A DNA stretch of 64,000 nt from Capra hircus (GCF_001704415.2 NC_030808.1:85224594-85288593); one strand, 5' to 3'; positions 42,471 through 55,690 are shown, counted from the first letter of the stretch. Made by a program: numbers and translations. Notes: generated by a model not told the origin, from the letters alone.

Positions 42471-43734
42471 AACAGTTAGAGACCAAGATGATAATACTAA
42501 ATCATTTACCCAAATTTATAACAAAATAGGTGAATTGGTTGAATTTGCACTTTTGTAAAAAGGAGTAGAAATATATATTAGGATTCTTACGTGAAGTCTG
42601 GTATAATCAAGAACACTTAGGATTGCCTCTATTTCCTTTAGTACAGGTCAAGTCTTCCAAGAGAAACTTCAGGGCATGGGTAATCTACCAGAAGTCTTTT
42701 ATCCTGACAATAGTTATTTTAAAAAGGCAATAATGTACTACCAGCAAATCCTGCCAATTATTGATTATATGTTAGTATGCTTTAAAATATCATTGTCAAA
42801 TCTCCTTTTTCTAAAGTTGCCCTCCAGGATAACAGATACTCTTTGAAGAAAGGATACATATGTGGGTAAATATGATTGAAAAATAGTGGACTTAACAATA
42901 TCAAACAGGTTTCTTTAGAGCAGGAATTATCTAATATGCAAGAGCAGGGACAGTGAAATCTCCCAAACTGTGACAATAGTCATGCATCCAGGCTAGCTGA
43001 GTGACCACACATTGTGGGAGCATCAGCTAGTGTTTGATGAATAAAGAAAAAGGAAGGAAGAAGTTAACATGAGGAAATGAAGAGAGAGGAAAATAGTATA
43101 TGAAGTATATTATTAGCTTTGTCCTCGGAAGCTTTGCACTGTCTCTAAATCACTATAATGAGCATTGATTTTAGAATCTAAATTTTGGGCAAGTGAAATT
43201 AATTTCTACAACAAATCACCTGATTAGTTTATAAAACAAACAACATCTTCTCCAAGCCCTGACCTTAGAGACTGTGAGTCAGATGATCTAAAATGGGATC
43301 CAGGAAGTATATTTTTAACAAGCAGGTAATTTTAATCCTTGTGATTTAAGGATCGGGTTAAGAAACACTGATTCATAAAAATAAAACTAGATATTTTATA
43401 TATAGGTTAAAATAAAATGAGGCAAATTAATTTAACTCTAAATGATCAGGATTTTCAAAGTGGAACACACACAGATAGAGATATCAATATCATCTTGAGG
43501 ATAGTTTAAACATGCATATGATACAATTCCAAATGAAAAATCAAGCTTCCTGGAGACCTCTTCTTTGTAGTAAAGTTCTCATTCTAATCTCATCATGCCC
43601 TGAAAACCACCCTGGCTACAAAGCTTTGGCCTGTGTTTATTCTTATCTCTTGATCTGGGATTACAGTACTTAACAACTGTGAATTCAGAGCATTTGAAAG
43701 TTAGTTAAAGCCTTCACTCTCTGGGGAGAGCTGA
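42471..43734. other. Unassigned DNA
   Basis: 1.26 kb without recognised transposon or gene. Confidence 0.4.
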
Positions 43735-43945
43735 GACTCACATTTAGGTGTGCCTGCTGGTTCTACCACTTACTAGTTGTATGATTTTGATGGAGTTACT
43801 AAACTTCTCTAGTTCTCAGTTTTCTCATCTGTAAAATGGGGCATTTGCATTTATATAAGTTACTGTGACTATTGAATGAGCTAATTTATTTAAAGTGTAT
43901 TAAATAAATTTAAATAAAGTATTTTAAGTAGTAGCTATTATTGAT
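43735..43945 (+). mobile_element. MIR SINE
   Basis: 'CTACCACTTACTAGTTGTAT', 'TTTCTCATCTGTAAAATGGG', 'ATTGAATGAGCTAATTTATT' in MIR order. Well preserved middle. Confidence 0.88.
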
Positions 43946-45098
43946 TACATAGGCATTGATATAGTACCTTCAGTGTAGGATTTTTGTGTGCTTTTAGTGT
44001 TTGTCAAAAATGTTAATGGAACACATTCCTTTCTCAAATGTAATTGAACAAATTGATGTATTACACAGTACTATTTATTATATTAGTATTTATTTATTCT
44101 TAATGAATAGTTCCCATTATTTAAATTACTAATAAGAATCTAATAAATTACCTACAACCAAACTGACTTTTGAAAATAATCAGTTTGATTTTAAATGTTT
44201 TATTCATTGCCCCATGATATATGAAAATGTCCTGAGCAATCTCCCATCATTTGGTACGGATGCAACATTTTCCACACTTCCTCTTCTATGTGGAAATAGG
44301 GCAAATGTTGCTTCTTAGACTTTATGTCCTAATTCAAAAAAATGTAGCCACTGTATTCCTTGTCCTTGTAGTATCAAAGCATAAATACCAAAAGACCATT
44401 TTATGTTAATGACATCTTGTAACGGTCTCCTAAACCCTTCTCAATGGAGCCCAATACAGAGCTGACCTTTTCTGATCCTAGGAAACAGAATTGACCAGTA
44501 AAGTCCAAAGACAATTCAAATAGTCAAGGGAGGAAAATATCTCAACTCCTTTGTCTCTCTTTTTTAGTAGTAATTATCTAGAGATATAATATAATGTATA
44601 TTTTCACACTGGAAGAGAGTCAAGATTATGTGATGACTTAAAGGTCTTGATGATTCAGTGACAGTAAGTTAACCAATTATTCAAATGTCAACCAACATAA
44701 GCCCTTCTAAATCACCAAGCCTTCTAGCCATGTAGAAGGGTAGACTTTAACTGAAGAAATACAGTGTAATTATGAAAAGGAAGGAATTATTTCATATTTG
44801 AAGCCATATGACTCACTGTTAATTCAGTTTCAGAATATTGGGTTACATTCAGTATCATTGATTTACAGCTCATAACATTATGGAAGAGATTGCTTTGAAT
44901 TCATACTATTAAGGGAAAAATTATTTTTAAAAAGTGCTTAACTTATATATTCAGCACATAGAAGATTTATCTGTAGGTTTATATAGTTTAAATCATTATT
45001 GCTTGAACTTGGTAATTACAAAGTAGATTGTCTTCATCCCACTCTCTTGACTGTAGCATCCTAAGACTAATCTAACAAATTCTGAACCATTAAAATAT
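43946..45098. other. Unassigned AT-rich DNA
   Basis: 1.15 kb, nothing recognised. Confidence 0.4.
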
Positions 45099-45368
45099 GC
45101 ATTCTCAAATCAAAACTACAATGAGCTACCACATCATACCAGTCAGAATGACCATCATCAAAAAGTCTGTAAGTAATAAGTGCTGGAGAGGGTGTGGAGA
45201 AAAAAGAACTCTCCTACACTGTTGGTAGGAATGTAAATTAGTACAGCCACTATGGAGAACAGGATGGAGGTTCCTTAAAAAACTAAAAATAGAGTTACCA
45301 TATGATCTAGCACTTTCACTCCTGGGTGTATATCCAGAGAAAACCATAACTGATGTGCGTGTATATAT
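45099..45368 (+). mobile_element. L1 LINE 3' fragment, left part
   Basis: ORF2 C-terminal region: 'AATCAAAACTACAATGAGCT', 'GTGCTGGAGAGGGTGTGGAG', 'ACTCCTGGGTGTATATCCAG'. Interrupted by a BOV-A2 and resumes at 45645. Strongly 5'-truncated. Confidence 0.85.
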
Positions 45369-45644
45369 GTGTATGCTGCTGCTGCTGCTGAGTTGCTTCA
45401 GTCGTGTCTGACTCTGTGCAACCCCATAGACGGCAGCCCACCAGGCTCCCCAGTCCCTGCGATCCTCCAGGCAAGAATACTGGAGTGGGTTGCCATTTCC
45501 TTCTCCAATGCATGAAAATGAAAAGTGAAAGTGAAGTCACTCAGTTATGTCTGACCCCATGGATTGCAGCCTACCAGGCTCCTCCATCCATGGGATATGC
45601 CAGGCAAGAGTACTGGAGTGGATTGCCATTGCCTTCTCCATATA
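45369..45644 (-). mobile_element. BOV-A2 SINE inside L1
   Basis: Complete dimer, minus, starting with a GCT run (45375-45389). CGTGTATATAT at 45358-45368 and 45645-45655 is an 11 bp perfect TSD. Confidence 0.95.
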
Positions 45645-45735
45645 CGTGTATATATCAGTGTCTAACTGAATCACTTTGCTATACACCTGAAACACTGTAA
45701 ATCAACTATACTTCAATAAAAATGAACAAAAATAT
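45645..45735 (+). mobile_element. L1 LINE 3' fragment, right part
   Basis: L1 3' UTR end: 'TTTGCTATACACCTGAAACA', 'CAACTATACTTCAATAAAAA'. Confidence 0.85.
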
Positions 45736-45869
45736 GCATTCTTCTAGACATTTTCATGTACCTCTTAACAAAATTTGAAATTAGTTTGGTAAAGTTGAGG
45801 CACTCTCACATATCCAGGTCATGCCCCAAGACAGCCTTCAAAAAGAAAAGGAAAAATTCTTAATGATTA
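45736..45869. other. Unassigned spacer
   Basis: Nothing recognised. Confidence 0.3.
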
Positions 45870-46033
45870 GCTCTCAACCTTGGCTGCACTTTAGAATCAT
45901 CTGGGGAGCATAAAATATCCTATGCCTTGTGAGCCACCCCCACAGATTTGATGTAATCTATCTGGCGTACATTGCAGGCGTTAGGGTTAAAAAAAAAAAA
46001 AATCCCCAGCCAAGGTGGGGAACTGCTGATCTC
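45870..46033 (+). mobile_element. MER5A (hAT-Charlie) remnant
   Basis: 'CTCTCAACCTTGGCTGCACT', 'TAGAATCATCTGGGGAGC', 'GAGCCACCCCCACAGATTTG', end 'AGCCAAGGTGGGGAACTGCTG' split here as blocks. The two ends are inverted relatives, as in MER5. It has acquired a 14 bp poly-A at 45989-46002. Confidence 0.75.
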
Positions 46034-46097
46034 AGCACCATTTCATGCCTGAAGAAAAAGAAAACAAGCCCTATTCTTTCCTGAGGGTCAGGGGATA

Positions 46098-46588
46098 TGT
46101 TAGGCTGAAAAATGGTCCTTGAAGATGTTCACACCTTAGGCTCTGGAACCTGTCAATGTTACCTGGAATGGCAAAGAAACTCTGCAGAGGTGATCAGGGT
46201 AAAGATCTTGAGATGGGGAGTTTATCCTGGATTGTCCAGGTGGGCCTGAGATGTCACCACAGGGGTTTTATGAGAGGGAGGCAGAAGGAGTCAGAATGGT
46301 ATGTGACCCCAGAAGGAAAGGGATAGAAAGAAGGGACTGTGAACATACTATGCTTTTTAGCTGCCTTTGAAGATGGAGACAAGGGGCCACAAGCCAAAGG
46401 ATGTATGAGGCCTTTGGAAGCTGAACAGTCATGGAAATAGATTCTCTCCTGAGTCTCCAAAAAGAATGCAGTGTTGTGGACCCATTTTAGACATCTGACT
46501 TCCAGATTGTAAGATAATGAATTTGGGTTGTTTTAGGCCACTAAGTTTGTGGTTAATTTATTACCACAACAATAGGAGAATAACATAG
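46098..46588 (+). mobile_element. Solo LTR of MLT1 type (ERVL-MaLR)
   Basis: About 490 bp LTR-like element. It starts 'TGTTAGGCTGAAAAATGG', has 'AAAGATCTTGAGATGGGGAG' and 'TTATCCTGGATTGTCCAGGT', and ends with the 'GATAATGAATTTGGGTTGTT' and 'GGCCACTAAGTTTGTGGTTA' polyadenylation region. No gag/pol-like sequence is attached, so it is a solitary, very old LTR with no coding capacity. Confidence 0.72.
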
Positions 46589-46833
46589 GGGAGGATGAAT
46601 TCTGTCCAGGAGCAATTTGCAATGGTTTTATGGGGAACTCTGAGGCTCTTTAATATCCAAACACCAGAAAACTCAGCAAGAAAACCCAAGATCAAATTGC
46701 TATGATCTATGTTTTAATGTTAAATACATTTCTTAGACATTGTCTGGTCCTTATTTTTTTATATGCAACAATACTTTTGCTATGTTGAATCTCCTTAAAT
46801 AGAAACTAACTAAATGCCATGCTATTACTGCGA
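46589..46833. other. Unassigned spacer
   Basis: Nothing recognised. Confidence 0.35.
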
Positions 46834-46846
46834 AGCAAAGCCTCTG
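46834..46846. repeat. Left TSD of Bov-tA
   Basis: AGCAAAGCCTCTG, repeated exactly at 47062-47074. Confidence 0.9.
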
Positions 46847-47061
46847 CTGTGCTGTGCTTAGTCACTCAGTGGTGTCTGACTCTTTGCGACCTCAGGGACT
46901 GTAGCCTGCCAGGCTCCTCTGACCATGACATTCTTCAGGCAAGAATATTGGTGTGGGTTGCCATGCCCTTCTCCAGGGGATCGTCCCAACCCAGGGATCG
47001 AATCTGGGTCTCCCACATTGCAGGTGGATTCTTTACCATCTGAGCCACCAGGGAAGCCCCG
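46847..47061 (-). mobile_element. Bov-tA SINE
   Basis: Complete tRNA-Glu SINE, minus, between perfect 13 bp TSDs. Its head ends 'GAGCCACCAGGGAAGCCC'. The perfect TSD implies a fairly recent insertion. It is the last ruminant SINE before a long transposon-poor stretch. Confidence 0.96.
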
Positions 47062-47074
47062 AGCAAAGCCTCTG

Positions 47075-50000
47075 ATTAAATCAAGTCGATGAAGATATGG
47101 TCAAACATTTCTAAGAAGCTGTCCACCATGGGGAGATTGACTGGTTTTTCAGGTTTGCAGGTCCTAGCTTGGTCAAGGTAATTTCAAAGTTCTTATTTAG
47201 CAGCTTCTTATTTGCTATTGTAAAGATACCCATTTGAGGGCTGAATATTCTCTACATAGAATCTATGTTGCCTTTCCATCCACCACCAGCCACTTCTTGT
47301 GAAGAAAGACAGCCACCAGATCTCAAGCATCAGTCATATTTTGATCTCTCAGGCTTTGACTGGACTGTCCTCTGACCATGGTGTCAACCCAGGTTCCAAC
47401 ACAGTTTAAATGTCAAGAACCTAGAAAATGCAGTTCTACAATAATTCTCCCTCAGTTAGCTTAGACTATTAACTCTAAAATTAATTTTGATAACTTATAT
47501 AAGTGCCTAGGGAGGTGGTACATTTATAAGAGCTGTTCAGTAAACCTTAATTCTGTTACTATAGAATATAAATAAAAACAGTAAGAGATGAGAAGGCCTG
47601 GATAGAAACCAAATTAAACCATTACAATTGGGTGCTTAGGGACAGCTTCATTACCTTCCTTGAGGTTTGTTCAACTCACAAATATGTGCAAGACAATATA
47701 AAAAATACATCCCCACAGTTTTGTTGCAGCCTGCATATTTTCTAATATTTTAAGAATTAGTGGCATTACTATCAGGGATCAATGTAGGGCTGTCGCCAGT
47801 TCCAAAGAGGCACAATCTCCATTAATGATTCAACACTATGAGTACATACCTACCAGAACAATCACCTGTCAACCACAGAAAAAGGTTTTCCAGTATATTC
47901 CTCTAGGAAAATGTTCATACTCTTAGCCAAATAATCTCCCCATTGATAGTATTTTGTTTTGTAATATTCACACTCTGTGGACTTAAGATGAAAGAAATAT
48001 CATTAGAATATCCTCCTATTGCTCCTAAATTATACCTTCTGATAAGGTTTTGGGTCTATCAACAAATGTACATCAAAGTCTTGGTGCATAGAGTCAGGGA
48101 AAGTAGGAGGTCACGGGACTCGGGGGATTTCAGGCTGAGCCGAGGAGCAGACTTGCTGTGGGAACTTCTGGCTCAGCAGTGACCCCAAGAGTGTTACAGA
48201 ATTCAATTTAAAAACTGACAAAACACCCCAGCAAAGCACATTTATTTATTGTTTCTACATTTTTACATGGGCTCCAAAATGCATTAGGGTAACATGAAAA
48301 TCTAACAGAATGCTACAGCTATCATCTTTGATTGGGGCAGATAATTTGGATGAAAACAAGCACACATACATATTTCTAAGGGAAATGCACCCCTACCCAC
48401 TCATTTCGAAAAGTTCAGCTTCTCAAGACTGTTCCAATCTACACAGTAACAGATGTATGTTTTATGATCACTAATTTTCTGAAGCAGTATGGGAACTTGG
48501 ACTGTTCAGCCACTATTCCCATACTTCTACAACTAGAACCCCTTCATCCCTCCAGAGGAAATTTCAGCCTGATAAACCTTTCTTTTTTAAATTGTTAAAT
48601 GGTATATTTTCTTCCCAGGTAAGTTTTACCAACTTCTCCCCCACCCAAACACCAAGAGCCAGTTACTTTAGACTTTTTAGGTGCTCATATGTCATTTGTA
48701 TACTAAGCAAAGTCCAAGAGATTATTTTCACCATTAATCTTTGCAGCTAATAAAGATGAATATAAACCAGCAGCCTTAAAATCAGAGGTGGGCATTTCAC
48801 CAGTAATGCTTTTTCATAGCTCCTTGATGAAGATGATCAACTAAAGCAAAACTGCTGCATGATCTATTAATAGAGAATAAGGATTAATGAAGGATTATGT
48901 CATAATGAGTCTGCCTGCAGAGTAGCTTCAGTTCTGGTCCTTTGCTGCCAAAATACAGTTCTCATTTCCAACAAACAAAGTCTATCTGAGAGAAAGCACA
49001 GAGCCCCTTTAGAACTGGAAAGTCCTGTGCATAATAATGACTGTCTAACTCTTCTTTTGCCAAAGAGCTTCAGCACTTTCAATGTCATAGGTCAATGCAG
49101 TGATTCAGAGGGGGCCTGATCCTTATCTAAGCTTTTGCAACAAAATTAGAATGTGCTGTAGTCTTATTAAAGAAATGTTTGTTCCTCCATCAATGAGCTG
49201 AAAAGAAAGCAGCTCAATGTACTTTTGCAAATTACAGCAATAAACTGCTTGAATTAACTGCTTTATTACAAATATTTAATTATTCTGAGGGTTAAATATC
49301 CAACATTTTGGAAAGGCAAAATTAGCAGTCCACTTGATAATCTACTTCATTTAAAATCTGTTACAACGGTGTATTTTTGTTTTAATTTTTAAACAATCCC
49401 AATTTTCAGTTGCCTTTATTATAAATTCAGCTAGTTTCCATTTGAAATGAAAAATAATAATGCTTACGCCGTTAATTTTGAAGTTGTCAAGAAAATCAAA
49501 TTTGTAACCTAAGAAAAATTACAAAACGTAGAACTCATTGTCATTTTCCAGGAACATGAACAGTTACAAAAAATGGAATAAGACTAAAGCACCATGTTAA
49601 GGTCAGTCATATTTTAAGCAAGACCAATTTCAAGATTTAGATAAAATATCATCGTCATCATCATTATTACTAAAAGAGTTGTTTAAATGTTAAAGAACAC
49701 TCACCTTTAAAATAAAAAACGACCCCGAATTAAAACTTTATGTGAAAAGAAAACTCAACAAATACATGTTGAACAAAAAGCAAACATTCTCAAAGGGAAG
49801 TTTTTTACTCCAACAAAATAAAATTCATTCATCCAAATGCCTTTCATTTATTATTTCAGTGGTCCCAAAGCAGATGAAAATAATTTTTAAAAACTGATCA
49901 TTTTATCTGGCATATATTTTTAAAAAATAAGAAAAAGAGCATTTTGCCACAGGACAAGGAAAAATATTACAACAGAAAATAGATCAGCCAGGATATGCTT

Positions 50001-53000
50001 CAACAGAGGGACATATCAAAGCATTATTATCGTTTCTCTCCACTTACTGTGTGGATTCACTAATCTACATCACTAAATTGACCATTCAGTGCCAGAAAAT
50101 CTGCCATGTAGGTCTCGACTTTTCATAGCAGCTCTTAAATGTGTATTCGGAAACTACAAAGTACTGAATATATTTTCAGCCTTTTTATAGTACGATTTAC
50201 AGCTAATGACCTTAAGCAATGTCATGCATGTAAAGCAAAATTATGAGACCACCCTGGTTTAGAGCCAAATAAAGGTATAGAATCAAACTTCATTATCATT
50301 TAAATTTAATAGAGGGGGGGACACGAATAAAAAAAATTCATCATAATACAGATAAATGTATTTTGCAGTTTTACTTTATAAGAGTAACCTCCACTTGTAT
50401 TTTGCTATTACCAGCTCAGGGTAAGTAGACAATTATCTAAGCTTAATGCCAAAAGTAATAATGCACTGCACACATTCAAAACCCTTGTGCCACATCAGCT
50501 AGTGCCTGCAGGGATAAAACATTTATCAGTTGCTCCTTAGAGCAATAGTGGGTTTGAAAATTTGGCTGCCCGGGCTGACATTAAGTGAAATCATAGTTTT
50601 TGCTTGATTCAGAACCCAGCACAGGAAACCCTGACACTGGGATGACTCCACTGGCAGCGTGCCTTCTGATACCCACTGAACTGCGGGCTACTTTCTGTCC
50701 CACTACTTCCCATGAAAGAAGGCCTTTCACTTCCCTGCTATAGTTGGCACACTGCCCTTTTCACAGACCCAACGAACCGTCATCTTGGATGTAACAAATT
50801 AGTACATTCTCAGAATAATAATAAGTGCAGGCATGAAAACACCATTGTTTTTATTTGGAAATGAAGTAACTCATTTTAGCTGGGTGACTTTTTCAGTGTA
50901 ACACCACAGGCCAAAAAAAAAAAAAATCTTTTCTGAAAAGAATGGCCAATTTCAGGAGAGATATGACACACTGTTTGCTGTAAAAATCAGGGAAAGAAAA
51001 AGAATAGCAAAGATGGCATTTGTTGTAGAGCAGTTATAGAGAAAATGGGGGGTTTGAGAGAAACACAAATGTAAAACAAGTAATGGGTCCATTGCAAAGC
51101 ACAATTAAAGAAATAAGATTGGGAGTGAGTACAATACAGAATTGATTTCTGATACCAGGTTAAGGTCTATTAACTGATTTTTCTGTTTGAAATCGCAAAG
51201 TCTATATAACTAAGAGTTTTTTCAATGACCTTCAGGTATGTGAGGAAAAACAATTAAAGGCAGAGAAAGTTAAAATATAAGAGAATAACATAAATGTGTT
51301 TTCATATGTTAATGAACATGTCAAAGTTTACTTTCAGTTTTCCAAAGATCCCTTTCATCACTGGTGTGTGTATGTTTTTATTTTCAGGATTTTTTTTTTT
51401 TTTTACTATGTTTATAAAGAAAAGGAAAAACTCAATATTTATAAATTTGCGTATAAGTCAAATCTACTACAAATCAGAGCCATGAAATTATAGAAAAACA
51501 CTTTTCTTCAATATTTTGGAAGGGCCATCACCACCTTTCAATGTCAGGAACTCTGAAAAATACTACTATAAAAACTACTGTTATGATAGTCTTTATGACA
51601 GCTTCAATTGAGATTTAACTGAGATCCGAATGGCAAGTATACCTTTCAGCAGGCAATAAGATGAAATGACAACTGCCAAGAAGTTTGAAATAAAGTAAAT
51701 ACATATACGTTTTCAATATTCTAGATTTTGTCCAATTTAAATGTCAGCTCAAAATTATAATCTAGAAATCAAAACAACCATTAATCTACCCTCCCTTTGC
51801 TCTACCCTGATCATTTTAAACAAATCATGATATTTCATGTAAAAATGTGTCACAAATTTACTAAACTTTCTGGTTCAAATGAGTTCAAGAATATCTCATT
51901 ATAAATGGAGACAGTCCTGAAAAGGCAGCCAAGCATGACTAAAAAGATCACTCTTTTACACAAAAAAATAGCCTTCTTATTTTACCCTTTGTTGAAAAGA
52001 CATTTGGCCAGCCACAGGGGAAATAGATAATCTACTTTTATATTCAAATAATTTATTTGAAAACTCTATGGCTACAATGACCCTAAAACAACTCTGGATT
52101 GAATATACATATTACATGGGTTTATGTGATCTTAATCATTGACTTGTTTTCATGTGTGAACAGTGATTTTGGCAATTCTTTTAAAGAGGTGAAAACACAT
52201 TCATAGGCCTTAATAAAAATTTACCATTAAGTAAAATTATATCTGACATGAAATAAATGCTATTAATGTGGTATAATTCTGTAAATAATTTTATATGTGA
52301 AGTCGTTTGAATATTGCAGTTCTTTCATGTGGCAGTCTATCAATTTGATCTAATATACATTCCAACACACTATCTGGTAACAACACATCAGAAATTATGC
52401 CATCATAATTTGCCTTTTTCAAAGACAAGCAGCAATACATGAACATTTCAAGATTTTAAAAACCTCCTTCCACATAAATTTGCTCTTTTCAATTCTGTGA
52501 AATTTTGTTTTAGTTTTTTGATAATAAGATTCATATTATGAACTCTAAGTCATGGTGACTTTAACTACAAAATATACCCTCTCACCCCTATCCCAGGAGC
52601 CAAAGAAGATGCCAGCAGCAAATGTTTGTCTATTTACTTTAAGTAAGACACTGCTTCTTTCATTCAGTTGCTCCGTATCCAAGATTATATAACAGCAGAG
52701 AATAGCATACACTGAGGAGGAAAAGCTTAAAGCAATTAGTTTCCTTCTAAGTACCTTCGGCCTCCTTATTTAGGTTTTTAAAAAACAAGCAATCATACAA
52801 TGAATTTCAAGCAGCCATACAAAGCGCTTAAAAAACTGTTTCTACAGTCTTAATTTCCTTTCATCCTTGTACACATAAAAGAGAGGAAGTAGCCATCACG
52901 TTCATGTCCTAAAATTGATCACTCAGTCCAGAAAGTTTTCTATGCTTTCCACCTAGGTTTTTTCTCTGACTTCTCAAGGTACACATGAGATATTTCCAGT

Positions 53001-54529
53001 TCTGATACAGAAAACCAAAAGATAAAATGTCGACTTGTCTTGCACATTCCGGGTGCCTCCCTAGACTCCCGCCACTCTCCCAGCAGAGCAGAATGAATAT
53101 CTGTGCTAACCACACATTTCAGGACAAAGGAACTAATTCATGGGGGAGGGGAGACCACACACCATTTATAAGGTTTGTTCAGTTTACAAGAAAACTATTG
53201 TCAATGCTTTGTTGATTCATTATGAATGACCCTGCGTGACAAATAACAAGCGGCTACCTCCTTGCTTGAGCCTCACCACAATGCTGCCTGCATTTGAGAG
53301 CAGCCTAGGATCTGCTGGGCTAATTGTTATTTAAGGAAAATGGAGCTATAGGTACAGGAGACGGTTCTGATCACAGACAGAGCCATTGGGTTGAAGATTT
53401 GATGAAACTGTGGCCCTGGTACCCAAAAGATCACACACAATAGCACAGTGCTTGCTATTTGCTGTACGAAACTCTGATGTGAAGAACCAAATTCCACTAG
53501 AGGGAGTGAAAAGAGCCCAGAAAGGATCATAGAGATGCTGACTCTAGGCAGGGTCCCACCACTAGGACGTTTCAGTCACTACGAAATCTTCTTGTCTCCC
53601 CACCTACAAAATGGGACTAAACATTTTTTTTGAAGGAAAATCACCTTAAAATCTTTTGTCGGAAAATGCTATACAGCGCACAAGTATTATCTTCATCATC
53701 CATTGAACCTTTGTACTTTTTCCCTCTGTCCCGAGGGAAATAATAAATTGACATATTTTCTGTCATCAGAGATCCTTTTAAGACCACAATGTGATTGCAC
53801 TCCAGTACATCTCACACTTATCCCCATTAAAAACACACAAAAGGGTGAAAACAGGGAAAGAAATAGGTAGGCATAAAGGGCGGCTCGGATATCCTGTCGT
53901 ACAACATGGGCGCTCTCTCCTAACCTGCCCCAGCCTCTAAGACGGGGAGCATAGCCACAGCACAAAGAAGCTGGCAAATGGGCTCTGCCTAGGTTCCAGT
54001 TGAAACTGGCTGCTCGGTGGGGAGAGCACACAGATTGCTCTCCTGAGTGGCCATTTGATTGCTGATCAGCCATGTGTTCCCCTACTGCTCCAACAACCCT
54101 GAACGGTGCCCCTTATCTTTTTAAGTGGTTGGCTTAGATGGAAACACAGGAGAGAAATCCGTCCCCTCAAAGGGCCCCTACATAGTAGCGCTGTAGCATT
54201 TTCTTTCTTTAAGGAATAAAGGAACCTTAAAAATCAGCCCAGACCTCCATGAAGAAAAGTTCCTTGGTGGCCTGAGGGAGAAAAAAAGCTTGCCCTTTCC
54301 CTTCCCATCTCCTTCAGTTCTCTCTGCTATGGGATTTCCCAGAGCCATGAAATGGGTTTCAGAGGAGAATAAGAAGAGCTTTTTAAGGTGGTGGGGAAAC
54401 TGGCCCTCTGACAGGTTGCTGAGGAAATGTTACTTGGTAAACCTGTATGGCGGGCAGTCTGGCAAGTCTACCCAAGCCAACTCCCAGGTTTCTATCCTAT
54501 AGCTCTGTTCCCACATGTGTGAAGTGACG
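47075..54529. other. Transposon-poor stretch, candidate conserved non-coding DNA
   Basis: About 7.45 kb in which I recognise no SINE, BovB, L1, L2 or MIR, against many insertions per 10 kb elsewhere. No open frame longer than 125 codons and none with a domain. Overlapping TTTATT at 48241-48250 reads AATAAA on minus, so a minus-strand 3' UTR extending rightwards is one possibility. A regulatory desert is another. Poly-A/T runs at 50913-50926 and 51389-51405. Low GC to about 53 kb, higher at 53.7-54.5 kb. Confidence 0.5.
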
Positions 54530-54734
54530 CATGTACCAGGTTGTTTATTATAGTACTATTTGCAATAGTAAAGACTGGTAACACCTTAAAGGCCCATCAA
54601 CATGGGTTGGTTACATTATGATACAAGGATACAAGGAAATAATAGACAATGTATTGATAAGAAAGAGTGAGGAACTAACATAGGATGATCTTCAAGACAT
54701 AATGTTAAGAGGGAAAAGCAAGCCGCAGAAGAAT
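54530..54734 (+). mobile_element. Ancient L1 (L1M-type) 3' region, left part
   Basis: 'GCAATAGTAAAGACTGGTAA', 'GGCCCATCAACATGGG', 'AGGATGATCTTCAAGACATA' and 'GGGAAAAGCAAGCCGCAGAA' follow old L1 3' sequence. Interrupted by a BOV-A2. Confidence 0.65.
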
Positions 54735-54746
54735 ATGAACTATATG
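54735..54746. repeat. Left TSD of BOV-A2
   Basis: ATGAACTATATG, repeated exactly at 55031-55042. Confidence 0.92.
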
Positions 54747-55030
54747 CTGCTGCTGCTGCTGCTGCTGCTAAGTCGCTTCACTCGTGTCCGACTCTGTGCA
54801 ACCCCATAGACGGCAGCCCACCAGGCTCCCCCATCCCTGGGATTCTTTAGGCAAGAATATTGGAGTGGGTTGCCATTTCCTTCTCCAATGCATGAAAGTG
54901 AAAAGTGAAAGTGAAGTCGCTCAGTCGTGTCCGACTCTTCGCGATCCCATGGACTGCAGCCCACCAGGCTCCTCCATCCATGGGATTTGCCAGGCAAGAG
55001 TACTGGAGTGGGCTGCCATTGCCTTCTCCG
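54747..55030 (-). mobile_element. BOV-A2 SINE
   Basis: Complete dimer on minus, with a (GCT)7-like start at 54748-54769 and a perfect 12 bp TSD. Few differences from consensus-like copies here, so probably young. The 131-codon plus frame across it is SINE plus L1 sequence. Confidence 0.97.
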
Positions 55031-55244
55031 ATGAACTATATGAGACTTCTGTTAAAGAAGGGAAAAGATTGATTGATATTGCTTTCAGGCTGTATGAGAG
55101 TAGGGCTCTTGCTTTCTTCAGTCACCCCTGTGTCCTTAAGGATGGGAAATACTTTCAAGTGAGAAAAGTTCTGAAATAAAGTCGCAGTAAATGAGGGAGA
55201 GCAAGAGAGTCAACAACAGGTTTGGGGGGAAAACAAGCAAACAA
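55031..55244 (+). mobile_element. Ancient L1 (L1M-type) 3' region, right part
   Basis: Continues the L1 after the SINE ('GAGACTTCTGTTAAAGAAGG'). Further right the match becomes weak. Confidence 0.45.
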
Positions 55245-55530
55245 ACCTGGATACTAAGTCAGTCAGACAAAGACAAATATCTTATGGTATCATTTGCATG
55301 TGGAATCTAAAACATAATACAAATGAATTTGTTTACAAAGCAGAAACTGACTCACAGACAAAGCAAACAAATTTATGGTTATCAAAGGGGAAAGAGGGAA
55401 GGGATAAATTAGGAGTGTGGGATTAACAGATATACACTACTATATATAAAATAAACAACAAGGATTTACTCTATAGCACAGGGAACAATATTCAATATCT
55501 TATAATAAAATGGACAAAGATCTGAATATA
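55245..55530 (+). mobile_element. L1 LINE 3' UTR fragment
   Basis: 'AAGACAAATATCTTATGGTA', 'CATTTGCATGTGGAATCTAA', 'GGATTAACAGATATACACTA' and 'CTATAGCACAGGGAACAATA' are artiodactyl L1 3' UTR blocks, followed by a TA run. The older L1 seems to resume at 55560, suggesting L1 within L1. Confidence 0.75.
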
Positions 55531-55690
55531 TATATATGTGAAAAGAATCTGGATTCAAAGTTGCATTTAGAATTGATAGAAAATTTAATGAAAAAATACT
55601 AGTAAATACTAACAGTGGGATCAAGAGTGATTTTCCCCTTTTTCCTTTCATCTGCTTGTCAATTTTTCCATGAGGAAGCATTTATTTAAT
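55531..55690 (+). mobile_element. Ancient L1 3' tail
   Basis: 'AACAGTGGGATCAAGAGTGA' and 'CATCTGCTTGTCAATTTTTC' resemble an old L1 3' end. Weak. Confidence 0.4.

Noticed and set aside
45375..45389. CTG/GCT runs (also 40646-40660, 54748-54769) as expandable trinucleotide disease-type repeats
   Set aside because: They are the normal terminal AGC repeat of BOV-A2 and Bov-tA elements. They can vary in length but have no gene context here.
46098..46588. Endogenous retrovirus with coding regions
   Set aside because: Only an LTR-like unit is present, with no adjacent gag or pol similarity.
53696..54073. 125-codon minus-strand open frame in the transposon-poor stretch
   Set aside because: No recognisable domain, no upstream frame or convincing splice pattern, and composition like the flanks. 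A frame this long is expected by chance in the less AT-rich part.
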